From Ficedula albicollis (Eukaryota > Chordata > Aves > Passeriformes > Muscicapidae): a DNA stretch of 64,000 nucleotides. Every line of letters starts with the position of its first letter. Position 1 is the stretch's first letter. A program made the translations under genes and the position numbers. The stretch covers positions 25,375,338 through 25,439,337 of the forward strand of contig NC_021671.1 in NCBI RefSeq assembly GCF_000247815.1. Reading direction: 5' to 3'. Positions 26,671-38,263 of the stretch are shown here, piece after piece. The notes beneath the pieces were generated by a model. It was given only the letters and a program-made list of their open reading frames with translations. It ran no database searches and had not been told where the DNA came from.

Positions 26671-26880
26671 CATTTTAAGTGTAGATCATTAATTATAAGC
26701 ACACTGCTTAATATGCCAGTGTTTATTTTGTCTTTAATCAAATTTCCATTATCACTGATTCTTTTGTCTTCTGCCTCCCATTTTAGTGTAGAGCATTATT
26801 TATAAGCACCCTGCTTAATGTGTGTTTATTTTGTTTTAATCAAATTAGCATTATCACTGATTCTTTCTTTTTTTGTCTCC
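26671..26880. repeat. Older, diverged tandem duplication, about 108-bp period
   Basis: CATTTTA-GTGTAGA-CATTA-TTATAAGCAC-CTGCTTAAT to TTATCACTGATTCTTT occurs from 26671 and 26779. There are many substitutions and small indels, unlike the other duplications in the window. Confidence 0.8.
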
Positions 26881-27497
26881 TGTCTCAGTCTTTTTTGTTT
26901 CATTACATTTTTACTTCCCCTTGCAGAGTTTATATTATTCACCCTAATGTGTTGAGCAGTTTCACTCACCCATTTTGGCTAAAGTGGACTCTTCTGATTG
27001 TCTTCTGGTTTCCATAACAGCACATTTCCAATTTCTTACTAACTTACTTCTATTCTGCAAGAAAAATTCCAAAATTTCAAATCCCATATGATGAAGAATG
27101 CTCTGAGAGCTTTGTTAAATACTTCAAGAAATACTTAACAAGTCTACAAATTAATTTCTTGATTTCTTCTGCTATAAAAATTTAATGAAGAGAGCAGGAA
27201 CATTGCACACGATCCAAGAATCTGTGTGGGTTTAAGGATTGCAGATGGCACTCTGGTATGTTTTGTATCATACAGTTATGCACCATAACATTGATAATAA
27301 TTTGTATATTGAAGAATATAAACTCCTTGATTAAGAGTAATGATGTGAATTTATTCAGGGGTGACAACTTTCTGATTTCTTAATGCATTTTTTTCCCATA
27401 AATTCTAGTGGTCTTGATTTATACTGCAAGTTAGAACGTTATGGTACAGAATGATTCATCGTGAAGTTATTTCATTTCTCTAATCTGTGTTTTCTAG

Positions 27498-27608
27498 ATC
27501 AAGCTAATGCCTCCAGCTCCAAATGACGACCTGGCTTCTCTGAGTGAGCTAACAGACAGCAGCCTGCTTTACGAGATTCAGAAGCGTTTCAACAATAACC
27601 AGATATAT
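27498..27608 (+). CDS. MYO16: MYO16 exon D: start of myosin motor
   Basis: This 111-nt exon (37 codons, both ends on codon boundaries) lies between acceptor TGTGTTTTCTAG and donor GTGAGT. It begins [20 protein letters not shown] and continues [17 protein letters not shown]. This is the myosin motor start, equivalent to the DLA-LS-L-E--LL--L--RF---QIYTYIG block of all myosin heads. It continues directly into the next exon's [13 protein letters not shown]. The exon is clean, with no stop or frameshift. Confidence 0.95.
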
Positions 27609-27744
27609 GTGAGTTGCTATTCACCTATCAATAGTAAGCTTTCAAAAAAGACCAAAGAGAGAATAGGAAAAATAGGATTACTATCACAATTTCCAGGCAA
27701 TAACCTGCCCTGAACTCATTACTAGTTTTAAATGGATTAGGGGC

Positions 27745-27764
27745 TGTGTGTGTGTGTGTGTGTG
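27745..27764. repeat. (TG)n microsatellite
   Basis: Ten TG units in a row, followed by AGTG. Confidence 0.9.
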
Positions 27765-27803
27765 AGTGTAAGCCCTGCAGTTCCTCAGGTTTGTGTAGGA
27801 AAA

Positions 27804-28108
27804 AGAGAAACAAAAAATGGAATATCACTTCAGACAGGTTTGAATACAATTTATGTGTGTTTTTTTCATGGAGAAAGTAAGTTGTTAGACATTGATGAAC
27901 ACACTTGTCATGAAAGAGTGTTTTAAGGTCGCTCAGATCACAGTGTGGTTGAGGCAGAGAAATAAAAAATGGAATATCATTTCAGACAGGTTTGAATACA
28001 ATTTATGTGTGTTTTTTTTCATGGAGAAAGTAAGTTGTTAGACATTGATGAACACACTTGTCATGAAAGAGTGTTTTAAGGTCGCTCAGATCACAGTGTG
28101 GTTGAGGC
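27804..28108. repeat. Tandem duplication, 152-bp unit
   Basis: AGAGAAA-AAAAAATGGAATATCA to CACAGTGTGGTTGAGGC is present from 27804 and 27956. Copies differ at C/T, C/T and one extra T in a T run. Confidence 0.95.
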
Positions 28109-29199
28109 GGGGCTGCACCGCCATAATTTGTAATCTTCTTTCTCAAACCACTGAAAGAACCTTCCATTTTCAATGCAATGTTAATTTAATAGAGCATGAT
28201 TACTGGAAATGTAAAATAAATTTAGATTTAAAAGCTTAGAATTCAGCATGGGAGATTTAATTATTCATTTCTTCCAGCATCAGAGAAATAATTATATTGT
28301 AATGTTAATCATCTAGATACCAAAAGAAATGTTTGTATTGCTGTCCATATCTTACCCATAACTTATTACTGTACAGCTGAGTGGAATGTAAATGTGAAAC
28401 ATGCATATTATTTTTAAATGTATAAGTTGGTTTCACTATATAGACTAAAGGAATATGGGGAACTGTTACGTTTCTGTGAATTCTTTTGAAATTATGGGAA
28501 CTTCAGTTTTAGATGCTTTGGCATTTCAATGGTAAAAAAAATTCTGGGGTTTGGAATCATGGATCAATGGTAAAAATACTCATTTTATGAGCATTTTTTT
28601 TTTTTTAAGTTCACTTTCAAAGATACCAGATAACTTAAAGGGAATTCATGAAGATCCACAGAGAAATTATTTTATTTTAAGATAATGAAGATCTCACCTG
28701 AAAGGATCTTCTACTCTGGAATTCTCCTAGCTTAGGATTTGTAGCCAGCAACCACTAATATTCTGCTTCACAGCAGCCACTGTGCTTTGGTAGAGCATCA
28801 GTGCTGAAGATACTTTCACCTTTACTTGGTTCTTAGACTGAGAAGGAAAAGTCCTTGGGCTCCAGTTCCAGTCCAAAGTCCTCATTGGCCACAAAGAGCA
28901 CTGTGCTGGCTCACGTCCAGCCTCTCATCCATCAATAGCCCCAAATATGAAATAGTAAAATCTTGCAAACATGCAATCATTAGATGGTTTACTCTTTCTG
29001 ATATGGTCAGGATTGTTCTTCTAGATGCATGCTAACATGTTGCTATACACAAATATTATTTGCATAAAGACTTATATATGTGTCAATTCCTCCAGCTTGC
29101 CACACAAGCAACATATTTTAATGTGTTGGCTCTGGATAACCAGTACAGCATTTCTAAGTTATGTCACCTATTCCATAAAAAAATCACTTGAGAAGCTTG

Positions 29200-29282
29200 T
29201 TTATGTGGTAGGCATGCCAGGAGTTAGACTCGATGAGCCTTGTGGGACCCTTCCAACTCGGCAGCTTCTGTGATTCTGTGAC
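29200..29282 (+). mobile_element. CR1 3' end, plus strand
   Basis: GGAGTTAGACTCGATGAGCC to CCCTTCCAACTC followed by TTCTGTGATTCTGTGA is the canonical CR1 3' terminus. Its left limit is uncertain. Confidence 0.85.
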
Positions 29283-29609
29283 ATTTTTGTAGTTTAGCAA
29301 GTGGTAGGTTACAAATTAACTTCCAGATAACCTACTGATAATATATGTAGTGCCATTTTTCTCTGAATAATTTTCAGTTATGAAGAATTCAGTTTTATTA
29401 CAAAAATACTAATTAATTCTGTTCTAAATGTAAATTTAGATCTCAAATTCAGACCATGGAGTTAAAAGCTCAGAATTCATTAATTATGTTTAGCATGTTA
29501 TTCGCTAGATTTAAGAGGTTTTGCTGAGTTCTTTTTGGAAGAAAGCCATTAGCATCCTTAAAAATTCAATTTAATACTTAATAAAGCAGTTATATCTTCT
29601 TTTTTTCAG

Positions 29610-29675
29610 ACCTACATTGGTGATATACTGTTGCTTGTTAACCCTTTTAAAGAACTTCCTATTTATTCTACCATG
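29610..29675 (+). CDS. MYO16: MYO16 exon E: motor segment [13 protein letters not shown]
   Basis: This 66-nt exon (22 codons, phase 0 at both ends) follows a strong polypyrimidine tract ending CTTTTTTTCAG and precedes GTAAGC. The protein is [20 protein letters not shown] then TM. It matches the conserved myosin T-IG-IL-AVNPF-K-LPIYS block, the transducer strand before the loop that leads to the P-loop. The length suits the family and no change looks disabling. Confidence 0.95.
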
Positions 29676-32351
29676 GTAAGCATTCTCTTTTTAAAAGTTT
29701 GCACATATTTTTTCACAATTCATATAGTTTATTTGACCAGCCAAACCCCTAAAATTAATTAATGTATATGGCCATTTAGTGTAGGGAACATATTAGTTTT
29801 AGTATTTTAGCTAAACCTTAAAAACTTTTTCCAAGATACAACTATTTTTTCTGTGTCTTATTGGCAAAGCAGCCATCTTGATAACGCTTTGAATGAGCAG
29901 GAGCTCTTTGGGTTGTTTAAAAATAGTTCCTGATGACCTTGGTGGTTTCTGCCACAGTCAAACTTATAGAAATAGATGCATACTTCGTGCTGTGGTTATT
30001 TGAGTTCACACCCCTTGCCCAGAAGGTGGTTATGGAGATAAGGACCGTGGATGGTGCACAGAGGCTCAGGATGCCTGGCTGTGCTCCGCACCAGGTCTGG
30101 GTGACACTGTGCAGCACGGGCTGAGCACTGCCCTGGGTCAGGCACAGGGAGGTGGCTGGTGCTGGGCACAGGCAGCGTTTGGGCAAGGGGGATTGAGGTG
30201 TGTGAAAACATTCAAGTGTTTTGTCTCCTTCATCTTCACCCAGACATTTAGAGACACGGTGTTAGTTATAGCTGTTAATTTATTCCTCCCTCTTACCTTC
30301 TCATTGATGCACTGCGATCACAGAGCTCAGCCTCCCTGGTAGGGAACGTTCAAATATGTCTGTTTGACTTGCAAGAATTAAAAAGGGTTAAACATTTGGT
30401 AAGCAAATTGTAATTTGTGACTGTTTGCTGTGTCGTGTGGCTTTGTGTGTAGTAGTAAATCTCAGAGAAAGAAACGCTGTGACATTCATGGTAGGAGCAG
30501 CAGATCCCGAGTTGGGAGTCAGAATTTATTTCTAGAAATGGAAATCATCCATCATCCCCAAGGTTTTAGATGATGGTATTTTTTCTTGTCACTATGTATT
30601 TTATATTAGATACATGATTTTGTGCACCAAGAGAGAACTGTAAAGAGAAAGAATTTATGTATTAAAATGTTTCCTGAATGTGTGCTGCATCTTTACTTCT
30701 CTGTGATAGATCTATTTAATTAACTTCATCGTGAGATACTTTTTGTCCTGTAATTGTTTGGGTCACCTTGGATAATAATTGCTTTCACTCCATCACTGTA
30801 GTCTGCACACTATTGTGCATTGTGCAGGTATTTCCCAGATGATCAAGACACCACAGTTGTAAAACCACTTTGTTTTTTAAATGCTCCAGTATACTGCAGC
30901 AGCTTAGCTGATAATGTGTTAAAGTCTCCAAGTGTTAGATGGTCTATGTATTAAAGTAATAACAAATGATGATGTCAATTCCTCTCTAAATGCTGACATG
31001 CTATATGATGTGGCTCATTAGTTAGCATTTTTGTTTCAGGTATGTAGTTTGTGAGCTGTCAAAAAGAAAAGGGATGGAAATGTATTGATCATGATACTAT
31101 TTTTAAAACAAGGATGAAGCAATGAAAATATTATCATATATATCTTTTAATAACAGCGACATTTTTTCCTTCTTTTTTTTTTATACTGTATGTAACTTCT
31201 CAACAAACAATTTTATTATTGTGCACTGACCACCCACACTTTGTTCCAAAGGAATACTACTCAAATAAATATTTTATAAGCAATTATTCACTCTGAGATG
31301 ACATAAAGAACCACAAATTAATGGACACTGATGTACTTTGCTTCTTATGAAATTCAATGCAATTCCTAGATTCTAATATTATTACATTTTTACATGAAAA
31401 TACACTGGACAACTACACATTATAATAGCATTATACAAGGAACATGCAAGTAAAACTTTGAAGGTATATTAGTGACTGTAGAAGTGCTTGGAGTTGTGGT
31501 CATGCTGCTTTGTTACATTCCTCCAGAATTTACTTGTGCCCGATTAGGACAAATATATTCTTGAAGTTCATATGAGAAAAATGTAAACTTGAAATATTTT
31601 GCATTGGGCATACTTGTGTGAAGATTATTCTTTGCATTTGTGACATTCTGAAATGATTCCTGGAGAATTGGTGTGTATTTAATATTTTATTTTTTGTCTG
31701 ATAGCTCTTAAGGCCTGACTGAGAATATATCACAGAGGATTCATTCAGCTACAGTGAATGTAGATACCCCAGGATTGAATAGTTTAATATCTAAATAAAT
31801 AAGACAGAAAAGGGTGATGCCGTCAAAAAAAAACCCAAAAAACTGGTTTCTCTAACAGATAATTGGATTTACTCAGGCTTTAAGGATAGTATATGTTGCC
31901 AGCTATATGTGTCATTATGTCTGTATTGCAGAGAGAGCATTTGTTGTGGGAGACTGCTCTGTCATGTAATAAATTAATTAGTTTATAGCTTATTCCATTG
32001 ATTTAAATTTTAACTTTTCATGGGATGTTCCTATTTCATTTTGGAAATTTTCGAGTCAAGACATTGAAAAACTATAAATGTAAGGTATTAAAAATTAGCT
32101 TACTAGTGCAAAAACCATACTGTTAAGTCCTCTAGTTATGTTTCATTTTGTATCTTAATTACACCTTCTGTATTTAAAGCTCTATTTTCTGTAATTAAGA
32201 TCTTCATAGCTATTGTAAAGGTATCACTTCTATACATAACAACATTCTGTTTATAATTCTTAGAAAACTTTACAAAAGACCCAAGATTAAGGGGGTGAAA
32301 CATAATTGTTTTGAAATGCATTTATAATTTTAATTTTCTACAATTTTTCAG
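29676..32351 (+). other. MYO16: MYO16 intron E-F
   Basis: This 2.7-kb intron has a GC-richer patch of unknown origin near 29.98-30.34 kb. The remainder is plain AT-rich sequence with no repeat or gene that I can recognise. Confidence 0.85.
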
Positions 32352-32479
32352 GTCACCCAGCTTTATTTAAGTAACTCTGGAAAACTGTGTTCCTCACTTC
32401 CCCCACATATATTTTCCTGTGCTGAAAGAGCTTACCACATGCTATTCCAGGAGCAGCGTCCCCAATGCTTTATCCTCAG
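32352..32479 (+). CDS. MYO16: MYO16 exon F: pre-P-loop motor segment
   Basis: This 128-nt exon (42 codons plus AG) follows CAATTTTTCAG and precedes GTGAAA. It encodes [20 protein letters not shown], then [22 protein letters not shown], then the first two bases of Ser. This is the myosin block -Y--------PHIFA-A--AY--M----Q-Q-ILISGESG, with the Ser completed by the next exon. The SCAERAY portion keeps the helix preceding the P-loop. RPQCFILS replaces the usual N-SIIISG, which is a typical myosin XVI feature as I recall it. Confidence 0.95.
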
Positions 32480-33231
32480 GTGAAAATTTATCTTTCTATT
32501 AATTAATTTGTACCTCCTGCCTTTCAGCTGTTTCCCTTGGGCCTCAGCAGTTTAATAAATGGAGGTTTCCATTTTATTTTTTCCTCTAACTGATTTTTTT
32601 TTCTGTGTACTGATCTCTGTATCATACATTAGAGCAAAATAGAAATGGAAAAGGTTTAATTATATCTCAAGTTCATAAATTCTCTTGGGCAATTGCCACT
32701 TCATGTAGCTGCATCTAATTAGGAGCAAGAGTTAATGGTAAAGAATTCAAAACTGCTGTGTGTGTTTGCTAGAATTACATGGATCAAGATTAGAAATAGA
32801 ATCTATTGACAATAAAAATGGTAAGTCCTTGACTAAATTATAAACCTCTGTGGTGAGGCGCCTGTACTGGAGCTTGCACTCGGCCTCACATGTTTGTGTG
32901 ACCATGAGTTGTTCTTTAGCTCCCCAAGCTCAAAATGGACTTTAAAATGTCATTTAGCCTTTAACATTTACTCACAGTGATATTAGTAATCTGTGAAAAA
33001 AAATTCATCCAAATATGCTGGTTTTATAATGGTGAAACTTGGCATTCAGTTGGAATTTTTAATTCCCAAATCTATTAATCCTTCTTTTCTCAAACTCTCT
33101 GAAACCAGTGAGTCTGGTGAATTTGATGTACTCATTCAAAGAAATTTGTTGCTCAGTCTTATCAACTTTCTATCTTTTCACATATTACTTACTTTCATAA
33201 CTTCTGAATCTTTAGTCTTAATATCCTCCAT

Positions 33232-33770
33232 GGGATTACAGAATCAATGAGATTGCAAAGGACCTTTGAGGTCATCAAGTGCAGCCTTTGACTGAACACC
33301 ACCTTGTCAACTGGACCATGGCACCGAGTGCCGTGTCCAGTCATTTCTTGAACACCTCCAGGGATGGTGACTCCACTGCCTCCCTGAGCAGCCCATTCCA
33401 ATGTCTAATCACCCTTCCTGACAAGAAATTCCTCCTGATGTCCAACCTAAACCTCTCCTGGTGCAGCTTGAGGTAGTTTTCTCTTGTTTTGTCTCTGGTT
33501 GCCTGGGAGAAGATGCTGATCCCCACCTGGCTGCAGCCTTCTTTCAGAAAGAGATCAGATTTTCCCAGAGCCGCAGCCTTCTTTCAGAAAGAGATCAGAT
33601 TTTCCCAGAGCCTCCTTTTCTCCAGGCTGAACAACCCCAGCTCCCTCAGCTGTTCTTCACAGGACTTGTGCTCCAAACCCTTGACCAGCTCTGTTGCCCT
33701 TCCCTGGACTCCCTCCAGCACCTGAATGTACTTTATTGAAGTGAGGAGACCGTAAATGGCCACAGGACTT
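33232..33770 (-). mobile_element. CR1 fragment, minus strand
   Basis: It starts ACAGAATCAATGAGATTGCAAAGGACCT, the reverse-complement 3' end. It continues with the CR1 hallmarks CTCCAGGGATGGTGACTCCAC and TTTTCTCCAGGCTGAACAACCCC. The translated minus strand contains a [24 protein letters not shown] reverse transcriptase end. No intact frame remains. It carries the 40-bp tandem duplication. Confidence 0.9.
33533..33612. repeat. Tandem duplication, 40-bp unit, inside a CR1
   Basis: GCAGCCTTCTTTCAG to TTTTCCCAGAGCC is present twice with no clear mismatch, within the minus-strand CR1 fragment. Confidence 0.92.
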
Positions 33771-34810
33771 GAGATGTGGCAAAACTTGTTACCATTTTAC
33801 AATATTTTTTCCCCTGGTCACTTCACATCTGATCAAAACTTCACTTACTGAAATAGAGCATATTCCAACAAGAAAGCATTTGGCCAAATCACTGAAGAAC
33901 TTACTATCAGTTATTTGCAATTATTTTCAGTTTGTAGCAAGCCAGCTTTACTCATGTATGCTCTACACCAAGAGCTGTCTTCATATAAACTTATAATGGA
34001 AGTTACAGAATAAAATCACGTTATTAGTTATGCTCTTAAGTAGCCAGTAGGTGGACTTTTCATAATTAGCTTCCTTCTGACTGCATTTTGCTCCTGCTTT
34101 TCAAGAGATGAAAATACGTTAAGCACTGACAAGTTAAGTAAAGAGCTGTCTAGGGAGCCTAAATATAGTACTGTTACAAGCTAAGGATCCTTAGTAAATC
34201 AAACCAAAGATTTATGGCATGCTGATGGCTAATTCTGTTAGTCAGAAGTTATAATGAATACATAAAATGAAATGGTCTAGCTGTTAACAGCCAGGAGTGC
34301 CAATATCCAATTATACCATTGTGATACAAATCACATTTTTAAGCCAAATAATCTGGAATGGAGAGAAGTCCTTGCATTTTACAGTGGAATACATTGAAAG
34401 TTTTGGATTTCCTCAGTTTAGCATCACCAAAAGCATTCTGCTCAATTTAACATTTATTTTTTGAAAGCATAATTCTATGTATTTTAAATGCAGTGGACTG
34501 GTTCAGTACAGTTACAGATTTGTATTAAAACATTGTTTAGAAATACACTGTCCAATTTAGCTTAATTTTAGAAATGTAATTTCCAACCAACAGGAAAGAT
34601 TGATCACTTACAGATAACATTACTGATAATACAAAACTTATTCTTTTGTATTTAACAGTTTGGCTTGCACATATTTGTTTCAAATCTAGAAACCTCAGTC
34701 ACTGGGAACAAAAATCAGTGTCTCACTTACATACTCTGAAAATGGAGGAGAAATAAATTATTCTGACCCCCAAAAGTGTGCAAATTTAGTCACTCTTCCC
34801 TGGATGTTTC

Positions 34811-35017
34811 GTTCTATATTAATGGGAATTTGACGTAGTAATAGTCGCTGTAATGTACAATAAGAGATTGATTTCAAAAGTTTGTGCAGAACAGCACACC
34901 TCTCTTCCTTTGTCGTTCTATATTAATGGGAATTTAACGTAGTAATAGTCACTGTAATGTACAATAAGAGATTGATTTCAAAAGTTTGTGCAGAACAGCA
35001 CACCTCTCTTCCTTTAA
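34811..35017. repeat. Tandem duplication, 104-bp unit
   Basis: GTTCTATATTAATGGG to CACCTCTCTTCCTTT occurs from 34811 and 34915. Differences are G/A in TTTGACG/TTTAACG and TCGCTG/TCACTG. Confidence 0.95.
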
Positions 35018-35489
35018 ATCTGGTGGAAGTCTTCCATGAACACATTCTGTCAGCAGTTCTCCATCATTTCTGATTATAGTTCAAGTACTGCAGAAGAAGG
35101 GTTTTTTGGTTAAGTATTCCTGCACTTCTTAGTGTGGTACTTTTGGTCAGAAATGAAAATGAAGTGCAAAAAATAAAACCCTGAACTTTATATCATCTGA
35201 AATGACAGGTATATTACTCCTTAACATGTTTTGTGCTTTGTCATATTTTCCCTAAACAGATGATTTATAGAATTTCGTTATAATGGGATTGTTGCTTACC
35301 AAACAGTAATGATCCAGTGTTCTGAAATCATAAAGGTAAAGACAAACCTGCCTAATATGCAGAAACTGGGGATAAGCAAGTACTTCTCTGTGCTTGCAGG
35401 AAGTAATTCTTAAAGACTGCCTGGGTTGGCTGTTTCTGACTCTTTTACCTGTGCTTCCTTGATTAACTACTGCCATGTGATGGTTCTGT

Positions 35490-35765
35490 CTGCCTCTAAG
35501 TCCCCATCCACGCAGTGACTTTTGAACTTGGCACCTCCAGCAGTGGTGGCCTCAGAGCTGGGGTGCTCACACAGGCTCTGTGGGTTTGGGGAGTCACGAC
35601 AAAGGCAGGTGGAGCTCCAGCCCCAGCCCTCCACAGCCAGGCAGTTCATGTGGATGTCCAGCACAGGCTCCCCACGGAGCTCTCCAGCCTCAGGAGCACC
35701 AGCAGCCCAGCTAGACCAGCACAAAAAAGCAAAAGAGCTGGATGATAACCCAAATGCTGTGGATT
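35490..35765. other. GC-richer island of unknown origin
   Basis: A G/C-rich block (CAGCCCCAGCCCTCCACAGCC and similar) opens frames of about 75-130 codons on both strands, with compositional bias only. No domain is recognisable. It is not CR1 as far as I can see. Confidence 0.35.
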
Positions 35766-37741
35766 TAACACATGTAGCTTCTTTAGTTCCCCTGGGTGCA
35801 TTACGTTTCATGTTCTTTGCTTCAAGTGACTTTGTATTTTCACACTTTCAATTGGTCTTTTTCCTTACAAACTTAGATTTTATTATTATTATTATTTCAA
35901 AACAGAACTTTTTTTTTTTTTAATTATTCATAGTATTTGAAGATAGAAATATTAGAGCTGTAATTAAGGTTGTATGAAAAAATATATAAAGTAATAGTAG
36001 AAAACAGGCCCTCCTGTTCTTTATAACAGGTAGTTATAAAGAAAAGCTGGAAAGCCAAAGGAGGAATAAAGTGAGAAAACTTCATGGACTTGCCTAAAGC
36101 CCTATGTGAGCATAGAATTTCAGATTATCCATTAATTTTCCTTTCCTTTGGAATACACTGTTTCTAATTTCACCTTTTTTATCAGTGAAATAATCCTTCT
36201 TGATCTCTTCCATGATGCCTTCTAAGTAAATATTAGTGCAGAAGAACGCTTTTTCGCTTCAGTATTAACCTAAACCTTGATAAGGCAGTTGAAACAAAAG
36301 TTCCAAGAAACCAACATTTATATTGTAAATCATATTTTGAAAATATAGTGATGAAACAATGATTTGAAAGAGAAACTGGAATTGTCCTCTAAGAAGCATT
36401 AAATTGCTAGAGCAAAAATATTGCAGATAATGGTGACATTGCAAAAAATTTTAGTCGACCTGAAATGAAATGGATCTTGTACAAGTTGCCAAATTACTTT
36501 TTCATTGTTAAATTGCTTCAAATATTCCAAATAATGTAATATGTACAATTAAATGTCAGCAATTAAAACTTTTTCTAACAGCATTTCTTTCTCAGAGGTT
36601 CAGTCTGGATTTCACTAGAAGTGAATATAACCCATTGAAATGTCCAGAAAAACTGAGTCACGTTGTGCCTGTCTTTCAGCAACTGTGTTCTGGTGATTTT
36701 TGAAGCCCTGAATAGTAATCTAGCAACCTCTTTGATCAAAAAGGTCCTGTGGCAGGATTGTAAAATTAACTGTCGAGCCAAGCATGTAAAATCTTTGCAG
36801 CTATTTTACTTTAATGTTCAGAAAACAGGAATCTTGAGAAGAAATATTCAAGAATGGACAGAAACTGTCCACTTTGTACTTGCTTGCATGTTCCTGTGTT
36901 ACCTGGGCCACATTTGTCTTGCAGTGAGAAACAAAATAGCATTATATTAAACTGAAGCAAATGAATGCTTAAGGGGGCAAACTCACGGTGAACAGTCCAG
37001 TTCCTTTGTTTAAGAAAGTATTTTTTTAGTTTTAATTTTAAGTTACATGCCTGCTTTGTAATTCTCGAAAACTATCAAAAGTGTATCAGCTGTTACTTTA
37101 GTATCCCTTCTCCCCACCCTCAGTTTCTCCAGTTGTGAGGAAGATTTTTGAATCCTGGAAAAACTTTCTGTTGAAGAGACTGTTTTTGGCAGATGAGGTT
37201 GAGCCTGTAACAATAAAATGTTTCAACAATTTGTTAAATATCAAGTCTTAAATAGCTGTCAAAATCATACAAATATTTATCTGCTGTATATAAAGGGCAG
37301 TACACATTGGATAAGCTGTGAGCTCTTAAAAGTTATGAATTAGACATGATTATCAAACATAAATGAGCACTTTTGTTCAACAGCATAATGACTGTAACTG
37401 TGAGTGACTGTAATAAACATCAGAGATGTTTTAATTTCCTAGAAGTTCCTTAACAGCTGAAATAACTGAAGAGCCACTGTTGCTAATCTTTTTGGTAACC
37501 TGTGGTATAGTGATAGCAGGTTGCAGCTGTGATTTTGGATTAAGTATGTTGTAGAGGGACAAAACTATTTCATCATCATGACACACAGTTGCCGGTGACC
37601 TGGCCCATGTGAGTGGTCAGTAAGAGGGGAGCTATGATTTATATCTGTCTGTGAGCTCACAGACTTTCTGTAATTTACAAGACTGTGAAATGTCTGTAAG
37701 GGAGGAATATCACAGGACTAATGTCCTGTTTCAAATTTTCT

Positions 37742-37863
37742 CTATCTCTGTTAGTGACAACAGACAAAGGAACATGGAATTTGGAGATTGCCATTATAGG
37801 GGGCTATTTCTGTTAGTGACAACAGGCAAAGAAACATGGAATTTGGAGATTGCCATTATAGGG
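37742..37863. repeat. Tandem duplication, 62-bp unit
   Basis: CTAT-TCTGTTAGTGAC to TTGCCATTATAGGGG is present from 37742 and 37804 with three substitutions. Confidence 0.93.
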
Positions 37864-38018
37864 GCAGAAGACTAATGCTGGATCTTAAGAACAGAGGCAG
37901 TATGGTACGACTAGCATTTGGAGAGTAAAGTCATCATTAAGGCAGAAGACTAATGCTGGATCTTAAGAACAGAGGCAGCATGCTACAACTAGCATTTGGA
38001 GAGTAAAGTCATCATTAA
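37863..38018. repeat. Tandem duplication, 78-bp unit, abutting the previous one
   Basis: GGCAGAAGACTAATG to AAAGTCATCATTAA occurs from 37863 and 37941. There are three substitutions around GCAGTATGGTACGAC against GCAGCATGCTACAAC. Confidence 0.93.
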
Positions 38019-38263
38019 GAGGGCAGACATGCATATTTTGTAAGGTGACATCAAGTACCATCTGACTCTCTAAACTCTCAGAAAGTCAGAAGCTGAAAAC
38101 CTGATCAAAGGATAGTGCACTTAAGGAGAAGCTTGTCATTTCTGGAGAGTTGCTAATTTCATATTAGTTGTGACAGTGACCATCTTGGTATTACACAATT
38201 TCTTTTCCTCTTAGACCTGGTTTAAACGTGACTTTGTGGCCCATTAGTCAACATCTTCACATA

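Larger units (their letters stand above)
20088..27497 (+). other. MYO16: MYO16 intron C-D
   Basis: This 7.4-kb intron is dominated by a tandem duplication of about 1.45 kb (20934-23840). It also has a GC-richer patch right after exon C (about 20.16-20.44 kb), a (GGTTT)n run near 20.73 kb, a 17-bp AT minisatellite with an adjoining 72-bp duplication (24.84-25.05 kb), and an older diverged 108-bp duplication near 26.7 kb. No gene was seen. Confidence 0.85.
27609..29609 (+). other. MYO16: MYO16 intron D-E
   Basis: This 2.0-kb intron contains a (TG)n microsatellite near 27745-27764, a 152-bp tandem duplication (27804-28108) and a + strand CR1 3' end (about 29200-29282). No coding signal was seen. 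Confidence 0.85.

Noticed and set aside
34044..34056. CCAGTAGGTGGAC resembling a CTCF site
   Set aside because: It fails the highly informative GGC core at the 3' end.
35522..35923. 133-codon frame in a GC-rich island
   Set aside because: Overlapping frames exist on both strands, the end is low-complexity, and no known domain or splice signals are present.
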